Assembly (NCBI RefSeq): GCF_028280385.1
Contig: NZ_JANQLX010000010.1
Coordinates: 1 to 64,000, forward strand
From: Allomuricauda sp.
GTDB lineage: Bacteria; Bacteroidota; Bacteroidia; Flavobacteriales; Flavobacteriaceae
Reading direction: 5' to 3'
Length of the DNA stretch: 64,000 bases
Part shown: in pieces, positions 42,810-50,902 of the stretch
How the letters are laid out: the number at the start of each line of letters is the position of its first letter
Position numbering within the stretch: position 1 is the stretch's first letter
Position numbers and translations under genes: made by a program
Notes under the pieces: model-generated
The model's database searches: none
Told to the model about the DNA's origin: nothing
The model's input: the letters and a program-made list of their open reading frames with translations, nothing else

Positions 42810-43912
42810 AACCTAATTCCTACTCCAAATTCTACCGTTTCCGCTTTGGCCCCATGTGATTTGAGCGTTATTGCCCCGAACCATTTATCTCCAAAATACC
42901 GCTTTAGACCAATTCTGTTGTACACCCGGCCCTCAAAATCAAAGGGATAGTAGACATAATACCCCAATTGGGTCTCCAAACTCATTTTATTGATGAAAAG
43001 TTCGTGTCCAACAAACACGCCCACCCGTTTAAAATCGGTATTCTGGGCTACATTCAACTCTGGAAACGAGGTGGCTTGCAACCGAATCAGTTCCTTTAAA
43101 AAATTGGAGAAAAACACATCGGCCCCAAACTGAATGGCACTTTTTCCACCTAATCGTTTATCGGCATAGGCGGAGAAGATCCAAAATCCGTACCGTCCGG
43201 AATTGATCACATCGCTCTCGTTGACACCAGCCCGTAGCGCCAGATTATATCGAATGGGCTCTGTAAATTTTTCTTTTGGTTGTTTCGGAATATATTGAAG
43301 GTCCAACGTTCCGTTAAGGTCGTATGTGAACCCCAAATTAAGGGCAAATGTGTTGGTGGACGTGTTGGGTGCCTTAAAATTGGCATTGGAATAATGAACA
43401 AGTGAAATCCCCGCTTTTACACCAAGATTTTTCCAGAGATTGTCCTTTTGATAATTGAACATGGCCATGGTAGAACTCAATACGTGGGTACCATAGGCAT
43501 TGTTCCTAAAATTGTTGTTCTTGTCGTACGGATTGGTATTGTAGGCCACGCCCTGCCCCACCCTAAATTGAAGCTTACGCCTAAAAAAGTAGAAGTTATA
43601 ATGGGCATACACCCCGAAATGTTCCCCTAAAGTGGGATTGTTCATATTCTGATAGACGAAGGTATATCCAGTATCCGGATAGCCATAGGAAGCTTCCCAA
43701 TCTTCATGCCCATAGCGTTTTCTATTGAATCCCAGGATGACTCCTGCAGGATGTTCCGTGATCAAATGGGATATATCGGGATTGTGCAAGAGTATGGACC
43801 CATAAAAGTAGCTGGCATCCAATGTATACTTCCTATCGAGCTCGGATTCTTGGGCAAATGCCATATGAACCACTGATCCCAAGAGGGCCATTAAAAGAAG
43901 TAGGCGCTTCAT
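42806..43912 (-). CDS. PagL-like acyloxyacyl hydrolase / outer-membrane barrel
   Basis: A 368-aa exported protein from the ATG at 43912 (signal peptide MKRLLLLMALLGSVVHMAFAQ). It resembles the lipid A 3-O-deacylase PagL family, including the H-x-S-N motif (LVHYSNANF) that holds the catalytic His-Ser pair, but is about twice the size of classical PagL. Most of the sequence is beta-barrel-like. Deacylation of lipid A is plausible, not proven. It is coupled to the GIN-domain lipoprotein and follows metF by 81 bp. Confidence 0.8.
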   Translation of the reverse strand: MKRLLLLMALLGSVVHMAFAQESELDRKYTLDASYFYGSILLHNPDISHLITEHPAGVILGFNRKRYGHEDWEASYGYPDTGYTFVYQNMNNPTLGEHFGVYAHYNFYFFRRKLQFRVGQGVAYNTNPYDKNNNFRNNAYGTHVLSSTMAMFNYQKDNLWKNLGVKAGISLVHYSNANFKAPNTSTNTFALNLGFTYDLNGTLDLQYIPKQPKEKFTEPIRYNLALRAGVNESDVINSGRYGFWIFSAYADKRLGGKSAIQFGADVFFSNFLKELIRLQATSFPELNVAQNTDFKRVGVFVGHELFINKMSLETQLGYYVYYPFDFEGRVYNRIGLKRYFGDKWFGAITLKSHGAKAETVEFGVGIRL

Positions 43913-43993
43913 GAGCCGCAAAAATAGACATAAATGATTGAAAGCAACAGGCCAAAAATGCAATCCAAATAGACACGTGACCAATGATACGTC

Positions 43994-44947
43994 CTAAAAA
44001 ATGGCCTTGGCAATCGCTTTAATGTTATCGGATTTTCCCATGGAATAATAGTGCAATACCGGTACTCCAGCCTCTTTCAGTTCCTTGGACTGCTGGATAC
44101 ACCATTCAACTCCTACCTGTCTAACCTCCTTATTATTTTTGCAGGCTTCCACGGCATCAATCAAGTCTTCTGGAATATCCACCCTAAAGACCTGTGGGAG
44201 CAATTGCAGATGTCGTTTAACGGCAATGGGTTTGATTCCCGGAATAATGGGAACATCTATGCCCATTTTCCTGGCTTCTTTAACAAATTCAAAATATTTT
44301 TTGTTGTCAAAAAACATTTGGGTCACCACGTAGTCCGCACCCAATTCCACTTTTTGCTTTAACCGTTTAAGGTCCGACTTGAGCGAAGGTGCCTCCATGT
44401 GCTTTTCTGGATATCCGGCAACACCTATACAGAAATCGGCACAATTATCGGTCTCTATCACCTCATGAAGGTAATTTCCTTGATTCAAGGCTTGAATTTG
44501 ATTCACCAAATCCGAAGCATATCTATGGCCTCCAGAAGTGGGAGCAAAGTACTTTTCCTCCTTCATCGCATCTCCACGAAGCGCCATTACATTATCAATC
44601 CCCAGATAATGGCAATCCACAAGAAGATATTCTGTTTCCTCCTTGGTAAAACCGCCACAGAGCACGTGTGGCACGGTATCCACGTCGTATTTGTGTTTGA
44701 TGGACGCACAAATTCCAAGGGTTCCAGGCCTCATTCGGGTCAATTTCTTATCCAGTAGGCCATCTCTATCTATATACACAAACTCTTCCCTGGATGTGGT
44801 AACATCTATAAATGGAGGATTAAATTCCATTAAGGGGTCTATGTTATCGTACAGTTCTTGAATGCTCCTCCCTTTTACCGGTGGAATGATCTCAAAACTG
44901 AACAGGGTTTCGCCCTTAGCTTGCTTTATGTGGTCTGTTACTTTCAT
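43994..44947 (-). CDS. metF: methylenetetrahydrofolate reductase (NADH)
   Basis: A 317-aa FAD enzyme that makes 5-methyl-THF, the methyl donor for MetH. The TIM-barrel family segments FSFEIIPPVKGR (substrate and FAD region), DYVVTQMFFD and PIIPGIKPI are clear. It lies 75 bp downstream of the metH B12-domain gene, probably in the same riboswitch-controlled unit, with an 8-bp repeat array filling the gap. Confidence 0.95.
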   Translation of the reverse strand: MKVTDHIKQAKGETLFSFEIIPPVKGRSIQELYDNIDPLMEFNPPFIDVTTSREEFVYIDRDGLLDKKLTRMRPGTLGICASIKHKYDVDTVPHVLCGGFTKEETEYLLVDCHYLGIDNVMALRGDAMKEEKYFAPTSGGHRYASDLVNQIQALNQGNYLHEVIETDNCADFCIGVAGYPEKHMEAPSLKSDLKRLKQKVELGADYVVTQMFFDNKKYFEFVKEARKMGIDVPIIPGIKPIAVKRHLQLLPQVFRVDIPEDLIDAVEACKNNKEVRQVGVEWCIQQSKELKEAGVPVLHYYSMGKSDNIKAIAKAIF

Positions 44948-44981
44948 TTAACTGGATAATGTGCGGTGGTTATTGATAATT

Positions 44982-45026
44982 GGTTAATGGGTTATTGAGT
45001 TATTAGGTTATTGGGTTATTGGTTAA
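44982..45026. repeat. imperfect 8-bp tandem repeat (GGTTATTG)n overlapping the metH stop
   Basis: Units GGTTAATG, GGTTATTG, AGTTATTA, GGTTATTG, GGTTATTG follow in register, then a one-base-short copy that supplies the metH stop codon (TTA on this strand at 45023-45025). Unit and period match the arrays at 1-92 and 13526-13570. Confidence 0.85.
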
Positions 45027-47707
45027 GTGGCATCTACAATATTGGGGGCCAGCCATTTTTGTGCTTCAGCGGTGGCAATCCCCTTGCGTTCTGCAAAATC
45101 CGCGACCTGATCTTCCTTAATCTTGCCCAATCCAAAGTATTTGGCTTTAGGATGACCAAAATAATAGCCGCTTACACTGGCTGCTGGCCACATGGCCAAA
45201 CCATCTGTCAACTCCACTCCTATTTTTTCTTTAATGCCCAAGAGCTTCCAAATGGTGATTTTTTCCAAATGGTCTGGGCAGGCGGGATAACCTGGCGCAG
45301 GGCGAATACCTCGATATTTTTCATTGATCAATTCGTCATTGGACAAGGCTTCGGAAACCTCATAGCCCCAATACTTGGTTCGAATCTCCTTATGCAGGTA
45401 TTCGGCAAAGGCCTCTGCCAACCTATCTGCCAGCGCCTTTACCATAATGGAACCATAGTCGTCCAGCTCCTGTTCATACTTTTCAGCCAATTCCTGGGTG
45501 CCAAATCCAGTGGTGACGCAAAAACAGCCCATATAATCCTGTATCCCTGAATCTTTTGGCGCTATAAAATCCGCCAGGGCAATATTGGGGACACCTTCCC
45601 TTTTTTTCAACTGTTGTCTGAGGGTTCTAAAAACAACGGATGTTTTTTTGTCATCCGTGCCCACCAAAATATCATCTTCATTTATCTGATTCGCTGGAAA
45701 CAAACCAAAAATGGCTTTGGCCCGAAGTTGTTTTTTATCCAGGATTTGACGAAGCATTTTCTGTGCATCCCCAAACAATTCTTTTGCTTGGATTCCCACC
45801 ACTTCATCGGATAGGATGTCCGGATATTTGCCGTGCAAATCCCAACTTCTGAAAAAGGGGCTCCAATCGACAAAGTCTACCAATTTATCTAAAGGGAAAT
45901 CTTCCCAAACCTGTATGCCCAGCTGCTTAGGTTTTGTAATATCATCCGGGTTCCACTCCAATTGCAATTTGTTCTTCCTGGCATCCTCTATGGATAGGTA
46001 CTCCTTTTGCTTTGTCCGGTTCAAAAAGCGATCACGGAAACTTTCATAGTCCAGCTTGATGGATTTCTTGTATCCCTCAGAGGTGTCTTTTTGAAGCAAA
46101 TCCCCCACTACGGTAACCGCTCGTGAAGCATCGTTGACGTGTACCACAGATTGACTATATACGGGATCAATTTTAACTGCCGTATGGGCCTTACTCGTAG
46201 TAGCGCCGCCAATTAGCAGGGGTACCGTAAATTGTTGGCGTTCCATTTCCTTGGCCAAAAAGACCATTTCATCCAAGGATGGGGTGATCAATCCGCTGAG
46301 ACCAATGATATCTACCTGTTCTTCCCTAGCCTTTTGAATAATAATTTCAGGTGGAACCATAACACCTAGGTCAATAATTTCGTAATTATTGCAGGCCAAT
46401 ACCACACTGACAATATTTTTCCCTATGTCGTGCACATCTCCCTTCACGGTTGCCATTAAAATCCTTCCTGCAGCCGAAGCAGCGGCATCCTTGGATTCCT
46501 CAATAAATGGGGTTAGGTAGGCCACAGCTTTTTTCATTACCCTTGCGGACTTTACTACCTGTGGCAAAAACATTTTACCACTTCCAAAGAGGTCGCCCAC
46601 CACATTCATCCCGGTCATCAAGTTACCCTCGATCACTTCCAAGGGTCTGGCGGCCTGCTGTCTAGCCTCCTCAATATCCTCAATGATAAATTGGTCAATT
46701 CCCTTTACCAAGGCCCTTGTAATCCTATGCTGCAAAGGTTCTTCCCTCCAGGAAAGGTCCACTTTGCTTTCCTTGGCCTTTCCAACCACGGTTTCGGCAA
46801 ATTCCAATAAACGTTCGGTGGCATCATCCCGCCTGTCCAGAATCACATCCTCCACATGTTCCAGCAGGTCTTTGGGGATATCATCATAAACTTCCAACAA
46901 GGCCGGATTAACAATACCCATGTTCATTCCTGCTTCAATGGCATGATAGAGAAAAACGGAATGCATGGCCTCCCGTACCGGGTTGTTCCCTCTAAACGAA
47001 AAGGAAACGTTGCTTACCCCTCCGCTTACGCTGCAATGCGGCAGGTTTTTTCGCACCCAGCGGGTTCCTTCAATAAAATCGATGGCATTTTTGCGATGTT
47101 CCTCCATTCCCGTGGCCACCGGAAAAATATTTAGGTCAAAGATGATATCCTCTGGTGCAAACTTCACTTGATCTACCAAAATATCATAGGAACGTTGGGC
47201 AATTTCAATCCTTCGCGCATAGGTATCCGCCTGTCCCACTTCATCAAACGCCATAACAATTACCGCGGCACCGTACCTTTTTATCAAAGTGGCCTGGCGG
47301 ATGAATTCCGCCTCCCCCTCCTTGAGACTAATGGAATTGACCACACATTTGCCCTGAACCACCTGGAGCCCGGCTTCAATAATCTCCCATTTGGAGCTAT
47401 CGATCATGATAGGTACCCGGGCAATATCCGGCTCAGAACCGATAAGATTTAAAAAACTGACCATGGCCTCTTTTCCATCGATAAGGCCATCATCCATGTT
47501 AATATCAATGATCTGGGCACCTCCTTCAACTTGATGGCGTGCCACATCCAAGGCCTCCTCAAACTTGCGCTCCTTAATCAGTCTAAGAAATTTCTTGGAA
47601 CCGGCTACATTGGTACGTTCCCCCACATTTACAAAATTGCTTTGGGGGGTAATGACCAGGGGTTCAAGACCACTTAGCTTTAGATATCTTGGATTTTCTT
47701 GGGTCAT
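45023..47707 (-). CDS. metH: methionine synthase, folate-, B12- and SAM-activation domains
   Basis: An 894-aa part of cobalamin-dependent methionine synthase. Order: pterin-binding TIM barrel (about 1-290, [16 protein letters not shown]), B12 cap and Rossmann domains (about 330-560, with DVHDIGKN holding the cobalt-ligand His), and the C-terminal reactivation domain (about 580-894, [12 protein letters not shown]). The homocysteine domain is a separate gene directly upstream, one base away. The two polypeptides must form one enzyme. Confidence 0.95.
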   Translation of the reverse strand: MTQENPRYLKLSGLEPLVITPQSNFVNVGERTNVAGSKKFLRLIKERKFEEALDVARHQVEGGAQIIDINMDDGLIDGKEAMVSFLNLIGSEPDIARVPIMIDSSKWEIIEAGLQVVQGKCVVNSISLKEGEAEFIRQATLIKRYGAAVIVMAFDEVGQADTYARRIEIAQRSYDILVDQVKFAPEDIIFDLNIFPVATGMEEHRKNAIDFIEGTRWVRKNLPHCSVSGGVSNVSFSFRGNNPVREAMHSVFLYHAIEAGMNMGIVNPALLEVYDDIPKDLLEHVEDVILDRRDDATERLLEFAETVVGKAKESKVDLSWREEPLQHRITRALVKGIDQFIIEDIEEARQQAARPLEVIEGNLMTGMNVVGDLFGSGKMFLPQVVKSARVMKKAVAYLTPFIEESKDAAASAAGRILMATVKGDVHDIGKNIVSVVLACNNYEIIDLGVMVPPEIIIQKAREEQVDIIGLSGLITPSLDEMVFLAKEMERQQFTVPLLIGGATTSKAHTAVKIDPVYSQSVVHVNDASRAVTVVGDLLQKDTSEGYKKSIKLDYESFRDRFLNRTKQKEYLSIEDARKNKLQLEWNPDDITKPKQLGIQVWEDFPLDKLVDFVDWSPFFRSWDLHGKYPDILSDEVVGIQAKELFGDAQKMLRQILDKKQLRAKAIFGLFPANQINEDDILVGTDDKKTSVVFRTLRQQLKKREGVPNIALADFIAPKDSGIQDYMGCFCVTTGFGTQELAEKYEQELDDYGSIMVKALADRLAEAFAEYLHKEIRTKYWGYEVSEALSNDELINEKYRGIRPAPGYPACPDHLEKITIWKLLGIKEKIGVELTDGLAMWPAASVSGYYFGHPKAKYFGLGKIKEDQVADFAERKGIATAEAQKWLAPNIVDAT

Positions 47708-47708
47708 T

Positions 47709-48710
47709 TTATACGGTTACCGCTAATTTTCTGGGTTTAAATTCCTTGGCTATTTCGGCTATGGCCCTAATATGCTCCGGTGTGGTACCGCAACATCCAC
47801 CAACGATGTTCACCAGGTTTTTTTCCAAATATTCCCTAATCTGTCCCGCCATTTGCTCCGGGGTTTCATCATACTCGCCAAAAGCATTGGGCAAACCCGC
47901 ATTTGGGTGGGCGGATACTCCAAATGCCGTTTTGGCGGAAAGCACCTCCAAATGGGGTACCAGTTGATTGGCTCCCAAGGCACAATTGAATCCCACCGTT
48001 AAAATGGGAAGATGCGAAATTGAAATCAAGAAAGCCTCGGCAGTTTGGCCGGAGAGCGTTCTGCCCGATGCATCGGTAATGGTACCACTGACCATCACGG
48101 GAACCTGAATGTCCCGCTCCTCCTTGACTTCCTCTATGGCGAACAATGCCGCTTTGGCATTGAGCGTATCGAATATGGTCTCTACCAAAAGAATATCCGA
48201 CCCCCCATCCAGTAAAGCCTCCACCTGTTCTTTGTAGGCAATACGAAGCTCATCAAAGGAAATGGCCCTATATCCAGGATCATTGACATCTGGAGACATG
48301 CTGGCGGTTTTGTTGGTGGGTCCAATACTGCCTGCTACAAACCTGGGCTTTTCCGGCTCTTTGGCCGTGAATTCATCTGCCACCTTTTTCGCAATCCTCG
48401 CTGACTCATAATTGAGTTCGTATACCAGTTCTTCCATACCATAGTCGGCCATGCCAACCGTGGTTCCGGAAAAAGTGTTGGTTTCCACAATGTCGGCACC
48501 AGCTTCAAAGTACTTTCTATGCACCTCGGCCAGTGCCTCGGGTTGTGTCAAGGACAATAGGTCATTATTTCCTATCAAAGGTTGTTTCCAATCCTTGAAC
48601 CTTTCCCCGCGGAAATCCTCTTCAGTGAATTTATACCGTTGCAGCATGGTGCCCATGGCCCCATCAAGTATCAATATTCTTTTTTGTAAAATGTCTTCAA
48701 TGGCTTCCAT
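47709..48710 (-). CDS. homocysteine S-methyltransferase domain of split methionine synthase
   Basis: A 333-aa homocysteine-binding TIM barrel, the N-terminal module of MetH. It starts [24 protein letters not shown]. Zinc cysteines are in GFNCALG and [11 protein letters not shown]. The ATG at 48710 is used; a longer frame to 48803 would translate through the riboswitch leader. It is the first coding gene behind the SAM-I riboswitch. Confidence 0.95.
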   Translation of the reverse strand: MEAIEDILQKRILILDGAMGTMLQRYKFTEEDFRGERFKDWKQPLIGNNDLLSLTQPEALAEVHRKYFEAGADIVETNTFSGTTVGMADYGMEELVYELNYESARIAKKVADEFTAKEPEKPRFVAGSIGPTNKTASMSPDVNDPGYRAISFDELRIAYKEQVEALLDGGSDILLVETIFDTLNAKAALFAIEEVKEERDIQVPVMVSGTITDASGRTLSGQTAEAFLISISHLPILTVGFNCALGANQLVPHLEVLSAKTAFGVSAHPNAGLPNAFGEYDETPEQMAGQIREYLEKNLVNIVGGCCGTTPEHIRAIAEIAKEFKPRKLAVTV

Positions 48711-48796
48711 AACAAAATTGTCCCTAAAAAGGGATAGCAAATAATATAAGGTATCAAGAAAGTTGTGGAAACGTCGGTGAGAAGTATTCTTTACGT

Positions 48797-48921
48797 TATC
48801 CATCCCAAGTTGTTACAACTTCTTGGGTAGAATGTAGCACCTTCTTAGATCCGTTGAGGGAGTCATCTAAGGGTTGCTAAGGTTTCACCGGGTCTATTCC
48901 CTCCACCTTTCTTGATAACAC
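48797..48921 (-). promoter_or_regulatory. SAM-I riboswitch upstream of split metH
   Basis: The minus strand carries the S-box core: TTATCAAGAAAGGTGGAGGG, then ACCC, GAAACC, TAGCAACC and AAGGTGCTA in the expected order. P1 closes GTTATC (48921-48916) with GATAAC (48802-48797). About 86 nt separate it from the metH ATG; a short TCCCT/AGGGA hairpin near the ATG may be the expression platform, but no clear terminator is visible. Confidence 0.93.
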
Positions 48922-48942
48922 ATTCAATTTTTAAATGAACTG

Positions 48943-48971
48943 AGGACAAAATAACCACGTTTTGTCCTCAA
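48943..48971. promoter_or_regulatory. inverted repeat over the metH leader promoter
   Basis: TGAGGACAAAA and TTTTGTCCTCA form arms of 10-11 bp around a short spacer. On the minus strand it includes TTATTTTG, a near -7 element, about 32 nt before the riboswitch P1. The same distance separates a perfect -7 element from the second riboswitch. A regulator site over the promoter is likely; right-hand coordinates may be off by 2. Confidence 0.45.
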
Positions 48972-49003
48972 AAACAACAGAAATCTGCTTTTTATTAGCC
49001 AAT

Positions 49004-49030
49004 ACCCCCCGAAGCAAGGCCAAGGGGGGT
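49004..49030 (-). terminator. G/C hairpin after the FAD oxidoreductase gene
   Basis: ACCCCCC and GGGGGGT form a 7-bp stem with a 13-nt loop just after the stop of the gene at 49063. There is no T-run, so termination efficiency is doubtful. Confidence 0.4.
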
Positions 49031-49062
49031 GTTGACTAACTCAAAATAATCTAAAAAAAGCT

Positions 49063-50124
49063 CTAGACTATGCTTTGTACCACTTCTTTTTTGGCTTCTT
49101 TTTTGGTCCCGTCAAATCCTTGGACCCCGCCAACTGTGGTGTATTTCATTACAAATCGTTTATCTGGATTGATAATCTGGTAGGCATACTGACACATAAC
49201 GGCTGCCTCATGGAACCCAGATAGGATCAATTTCAGTTTTCCTTCGTAGGTATTCACATCGCCGATGGCAAATACCCCTGGGATGTTGGTCTGATAGTCC
49301 TTGGCATTGTTCACCTTGATGGCGTTCTTTTCTATTTCCAAGCCCCAATTACCAATTGGTCCCAATTTCGGGGATAGTCCAAATAATGGAATGAAGTAAT
49401 CGGTTTCCACATAGGTTTGGCCCTTGGCTTCATCATTATGTTTGATGACCACCGCCTTCAATTCATTTTCCCCATGGATTTCCTTTACTTCAGCTTCTGT
49501 ATATAGTTGAATTTTTCCCAATTTGGCCAGTTCCGATGCTTTTTCAACAGAATCCAATGCGCCTCTAAATTCATTTCTGCGGTGAACCAAGGCCACTTCG
49601 GAAGCAACATCTGCCAAATAAATGGCCCAATCCAGGGCGGAATCCCCTCCTCCTGCGATGACCACTTTCTTATCGCGATATACTTCTGGGTCCTTGATCA
49701 TATAGACCACCCCATTATCCTCGTAATCCGCAATGTTTGGAATTTGCGGTTTTCTAGGTTCAAAAGACCCCAGTCCACCAGCAATGACCACCACAGGGGC
49801 CTGATGTTTGGTGCCTTTATTGGTAGTTACAATAAAAGAACCGTCCTCTTGCTTTTCCAAAGTCTCTGCGCGCTCTCCTAAAGTAAAACCTGGCTCGAAC
49901 GGTTTGATTTGCTCCATTAAACGATCTACCAAGTCCCCAGCCAATATTTCCGGATACGCTGGAATATCGTAGATAGGTTTTTTTGGATAGATTTCGGAGC
50001 ACTGCCCGCCCGGTTGTGGCAATGCATCGATCAAATGGGTCTTTAACTTTAGAAGTCCCGCTTCAAAAACGGTAAACAGTCCCGTAGGTCCCGCTCCAAT
50101 AATAAGTATATCTGTCTGTATCAT
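49063..50124 (-). CDS. FAD-dependent ferredoxin--NADP reductase-like oxidoreductase
   Basis: A 353-aa thioredoxin-reductase-like flavoprotein without the redox CxxC. It has an FAD motif GAGPTGLF (residues 10-17), an NAD(P) motif GGGDSALDWA (about 158-167) and the C-terminal GVFAIGDVN. This is the type-2 ferredoxin-NADP reductase pattern. As last gene of the sulfite reductase cluster it probably supplies electrons, through ferredoxin, to that enzyme (inference). It lies one base after the SUMT gene. Confidence 0.88.
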   Translation of the reverse strand: MIQTDILIIGAGPTGLFTVFEAGLLKLKTHLIDALPQPGGQCSEIYPKKPIYDIPAYPEILAGDLVDRLMEQIKPFEPGFTLGERAETLEKQEDGSFIVTTNKGTKHQAPVVVIAGGLGSFEPRKPQIPNIADYEDNGVVYMIKDPEVYRDKKVVIAGGGDSALDWAIYLADVASEVALVHRRNEFRGALDSVEKASELAKLGKIQLYTEAEVKEIHGENELKAVVIKHNDEAKGQTYVETDYFIPLFGLSPKLGPIGNWGLEIEKNAIKVNNAKDYQTNIPGVFAIGDVNTYEGKLKLILSGFHEAAVMCQYAYQIINPDKRFVMKYTTVGGVQGFDGTKKEAKKEVVQSIV

Positions 50125-50125
50125 T

Positions 50126-50902
50126 TTATTCTTTTTCTGCTAACGCCAATTCTTGATTTCTATGTTCGTTTTGGATTTCCAATAATCGTTGTCTGTGGTT
50201 CACCACTTCGCCAATGACAATGATTGCAGGATTGGATAACTGCTGCTCCTTTGCCTTGTTCTCAATGGAAGCAACAGTTCCAATTCCTATTTTTTCGTTT
50301 TCCATCGTACCATTTTGAATAATGGCCACGGGTATATTTTCTTTTCCTTCGTTTTTAAAAAGTTGCATGATTTCGGCCAATTTGGACATCCCCATCAAAA
50401 TCAACACCGTGGCATTGGACTTTGCTGCCAATTCCACATCTTTTGAAAGTTTATGTTCCTTGGTCGTCCCCGTAATCACCCAAAAACTCTCAGTAGCGCC
50501 TCTCTTGGTTACAGGGATATGTTGTGAGGCTGGTACAGATACCGCCGATGAAATTCCCGGTACCACGGCCACCTCAATACCAAATTGGGCCGCATATTCC
50601 ATTTCTTCAGCGCCCCGGCCAAACACAAAAGGATCACCTCCTTTTAACCGTACCACATGTCCTTGGGCGTGGGCCCGTTGTACAATCAATTCGTTGATTT
50701 GGTCTTGATGATACGAGTAGCAGCCTTTGCGTTTGCCCACAAAAATCCTTTCCGCATTCCGGGCATACTCCAGTAATTGGGTATCCACCAAGGCATCATA
50801 CAAAACCACATCAGCACTCTGAAGGGCCTTTATCCCTTTAAGTGTTATCAAGTCCACATCTCCTGGACCTGCTCCTACAACGGTCAACTTTGCTCTAGAC
50901 AT
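50126..50902 (-). CDS. cobA: uroporphyrinogen-III C-methyltransferase (SUMT)
   Basis: A 258-aa SAM-dependent methylase making precorrin-2, the siroheme precursor. Motifs are VGAGPGDVDLITLKG (about 7-21), RLKGGDPFVFGRG (about 81-93) and the VPGISSAVSVPA segment. The start ATG 50902 overlaps the end of the sulfite reductase gene by 8 bp. The dehydrogenase/ferrochelatase half (CysG N-terminal type) is not fused and not in this window, so siroheme synthesis needs a gene elsewhere. Confidence 0.94.
   Translation of the reverse strand: MSRAKLTVVGAGPGDVDLITLKGIKALQSADVVLYDALVDTQLLEYARNAERIFVGKRKGCYSYHQDQINELIVQRAHAQGHVVRLKGGDPFVFGRGAEEMEYAAQFGIEVAVVPGISSAVSVPASQHIPVTKRGATESFWVITGTTKEHKLSKDVELAAKSNATVLILMGMSKLAEIMQLFKNEGKENIPVAIIQNGTMENEKIGIGTVASIENKAKEQQLSNPAIIVIGEVVNHRQRLLEIQNEHRNQELALAEKE

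Noticed and set aside
48750-48771. Plus-strand TATCAAGAAAG resembling the start of a SAM-I core
   Set aside because: It is on the strand opposite to the genes and lacks the rest of the aptamer; coincidence.
48711-48803. N-terminal extension of the homocysteine methyltransferase gene
   Set aside because: It would translate part of the riboswitch leader and its P1 3' strand; the family starts at ATG 48710.
49063-50124. Calling the flavoprotein a thioredoxin reductase
   Set aside because: The redox-active CxxC of thioredoxin reductases is absent; the ferredoxin-NADP reductase type fits better.
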